A stretch of 64,000 bases of DNA from assembly GCA_003565625.1 (NCBI GenBank), contig PXBD01000031.1:43029-107028 (forward strand), written 5' to 3'. The stretch's first letter is position 1. Every line of letters begins with the position of its first letter. A program made the translations under genes and the position numbers. This document shows, one piece after another, positions 63,541 to 64,000 of this stretch. The notes beneath the pieces are model-generated. The model saw nothing but the letters and a program-made list of their open reading frames with translations, ran no database searches and was not told the origin of the DNA. This stretch comes from Gammaproteobacteria bacterium. Its GTDB lineage: Bacteria > Pseudomonadota > Gammaproteobacteria > Xanthomonadales > Wenzhouxiangellaceae.

Positions 63541-64000
63541 TCAGAAGTCGAAGCGTGCACCCAGCTGGATACGCCAGCGCGACTGGCCGACTCCGTCCTG
63601 GCGGCTCTCGTAGTCACCGGCCTCGGTACCGCGATTCAACCAGCGGTACAGCATTTGACCGGTTTCCGGATCGACGCCTTCGAAGGCCACCGGACGAGCG
63701 GTCCAGTTGAAGCCGACCTGGTCGATGGCGCCCCAGCTCGAGTTGAGCAGGTTGGTGAAGTTCTCGATGTCGAAGAAGAACTGCCCACGGTAACGGTCAC
63801 CGAAGTTGAAGTCCTGAGCGATACGGACGTCCATTTGGGTCACGCTGCTGCTGCGGTTGCCGTTCTTCTTGACCGCGGCACCCTGCGAACGACGCAGATC
63901 CGCGACGTTGGCGACCAACTCGTTGAACGCCGCTTCGCCGGCCGGATCCGGATTGCCCGACCGGTCGACAAAGCGGACCTCACCGGGGTTCGGCACGTAC
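63541..64000 (-). CDS. TonB-dependent receptor, C-terminal part (Oar-like)
   Basis: The gene enters from the right edge; the last 153 or so codons are visible. The sequence alternates hydrophobic and polar residues as in outer-membrane beta strands: VTQMDVRIAQDFNFGDRYRG, FFFDIENFTNLLNSSWG and the ending WRIQLGARFDF, with the terminal phenylalanine needed for outer-membrane insertion. DIENFTNLLN and the C-terminus resemble Oar-type TonB-dependent receptors. The plug and TonB box are outside the window, so the substrate is unknown. A strong hairpin follows the stop codon. Confidence 0.75.
   Translation of the reverse strand, partial: YVPNPGEVRFVDRSGNPDPAGEAAFNELVANVADLRRSQGAAVKKNGNRSSSVTQMDVRIAQDFNFGDRYRGQFFFDIENFTNLLNSSWGAIDQVGFNWTARPVAFEGVDPETGQMLYRWLNRGTEAGDYESRQDGVGQSRWRIQLGARFDF

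Overview
The window is GC-rich core chromosome of a gammaproteobacterium. Gene order argues for this: truA-trpF-trpB-trpA-accD-folC-dedD, tesA divergent from ybbA-ybbP, ubiE-ubiJ-ubiB, and a full mraZ-to-secA cell-wall and division cluster. No murD lies between mraY and ftsW, and the window ends in what looks like the C-terminus of an Oar-type TonB-dependent receptor. These two points suggest the Xanthomonadales/Wenzhouxiangellaceae neighbourhood, but that placement is inference from gene content. I see no rRNA, tRNA, CRISPR array, prophage or insertion sequence, and no gene-free stretch longer than 300 bases. Coding is dense: many neighbours overlap by 4 bases (ATGA, GTGA, TTGA), and several genes start with TTG or GTG.

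Region 1 (1-13191, all minus strand): dedD (partial), folC, accD, trpA, trpB, trpF, truA, a large FimV/HubP-type polar protein, asd, aroC, ETF-ubiquinone oxidoreductase and the esterase tesA. Degenerate short repeats around the motif CGCAGATGAACGC flank aroC on both sides.

Region 2 (13190-24243): ybbA-ybbP (ABC exporter) and a MATE transporter on plus; two tandem paralogous small proteins of unknown function behind a clear promoter, and a YihY/BrkB membrane protein, on minus. Then comes a 3-hydroxybutyrate locus: a secreted oligomer hydrolase (minus) divergent from 3-hydroxybutyrate dehydrogenase, a NarL-type response regulator and a MASE1-only membrane protein (plus).

Region 3 (24254-30626): an M14 carboxypeptidase, a TruC-like pseudouridine synthase and a MarR regulator on minus, divergent from a complete tyrosine/homogentisate degradation operon hppD-hmgA-fahA-maiA. 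The hppD promoter carries an imperfect palindrome in its spacer, probably the MarR operator.

Region 4 (30671-39026, plus): a pair of coiled-coil lipoproteins (DUF4398; DUF4398-like plus OmpA), YdcH, cystathionine beta-synthase, an AbgT-family transporter, DUF971, and the ubiquinone genes ubiE-ubiJ-ubiB.

Region 5 (39028-61842, minus except dciA): a PLD-family lipoprotein, a phosphopantetheinyl transferase, a Nudix-ThiE fusion, secA, dciA (plus), lpxC, then the division and wall cluster read from mraZ at 61842 down to ftsZ at 46764. A TTGACA promoter with five 10-base MraZ boxes heads the cluster. Region 6 (62017-64000, minus): ppnN and the end of a TonB-dependent receptor with a strong hairpin behind it.

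Most of the window is conserved housekeeping. The least explained items are the tandem paralogue pair (17838-18666), the 3-hydroxybutyrate/response-regulator/MASE1 locus, the missing murD and the repeats around aroC.
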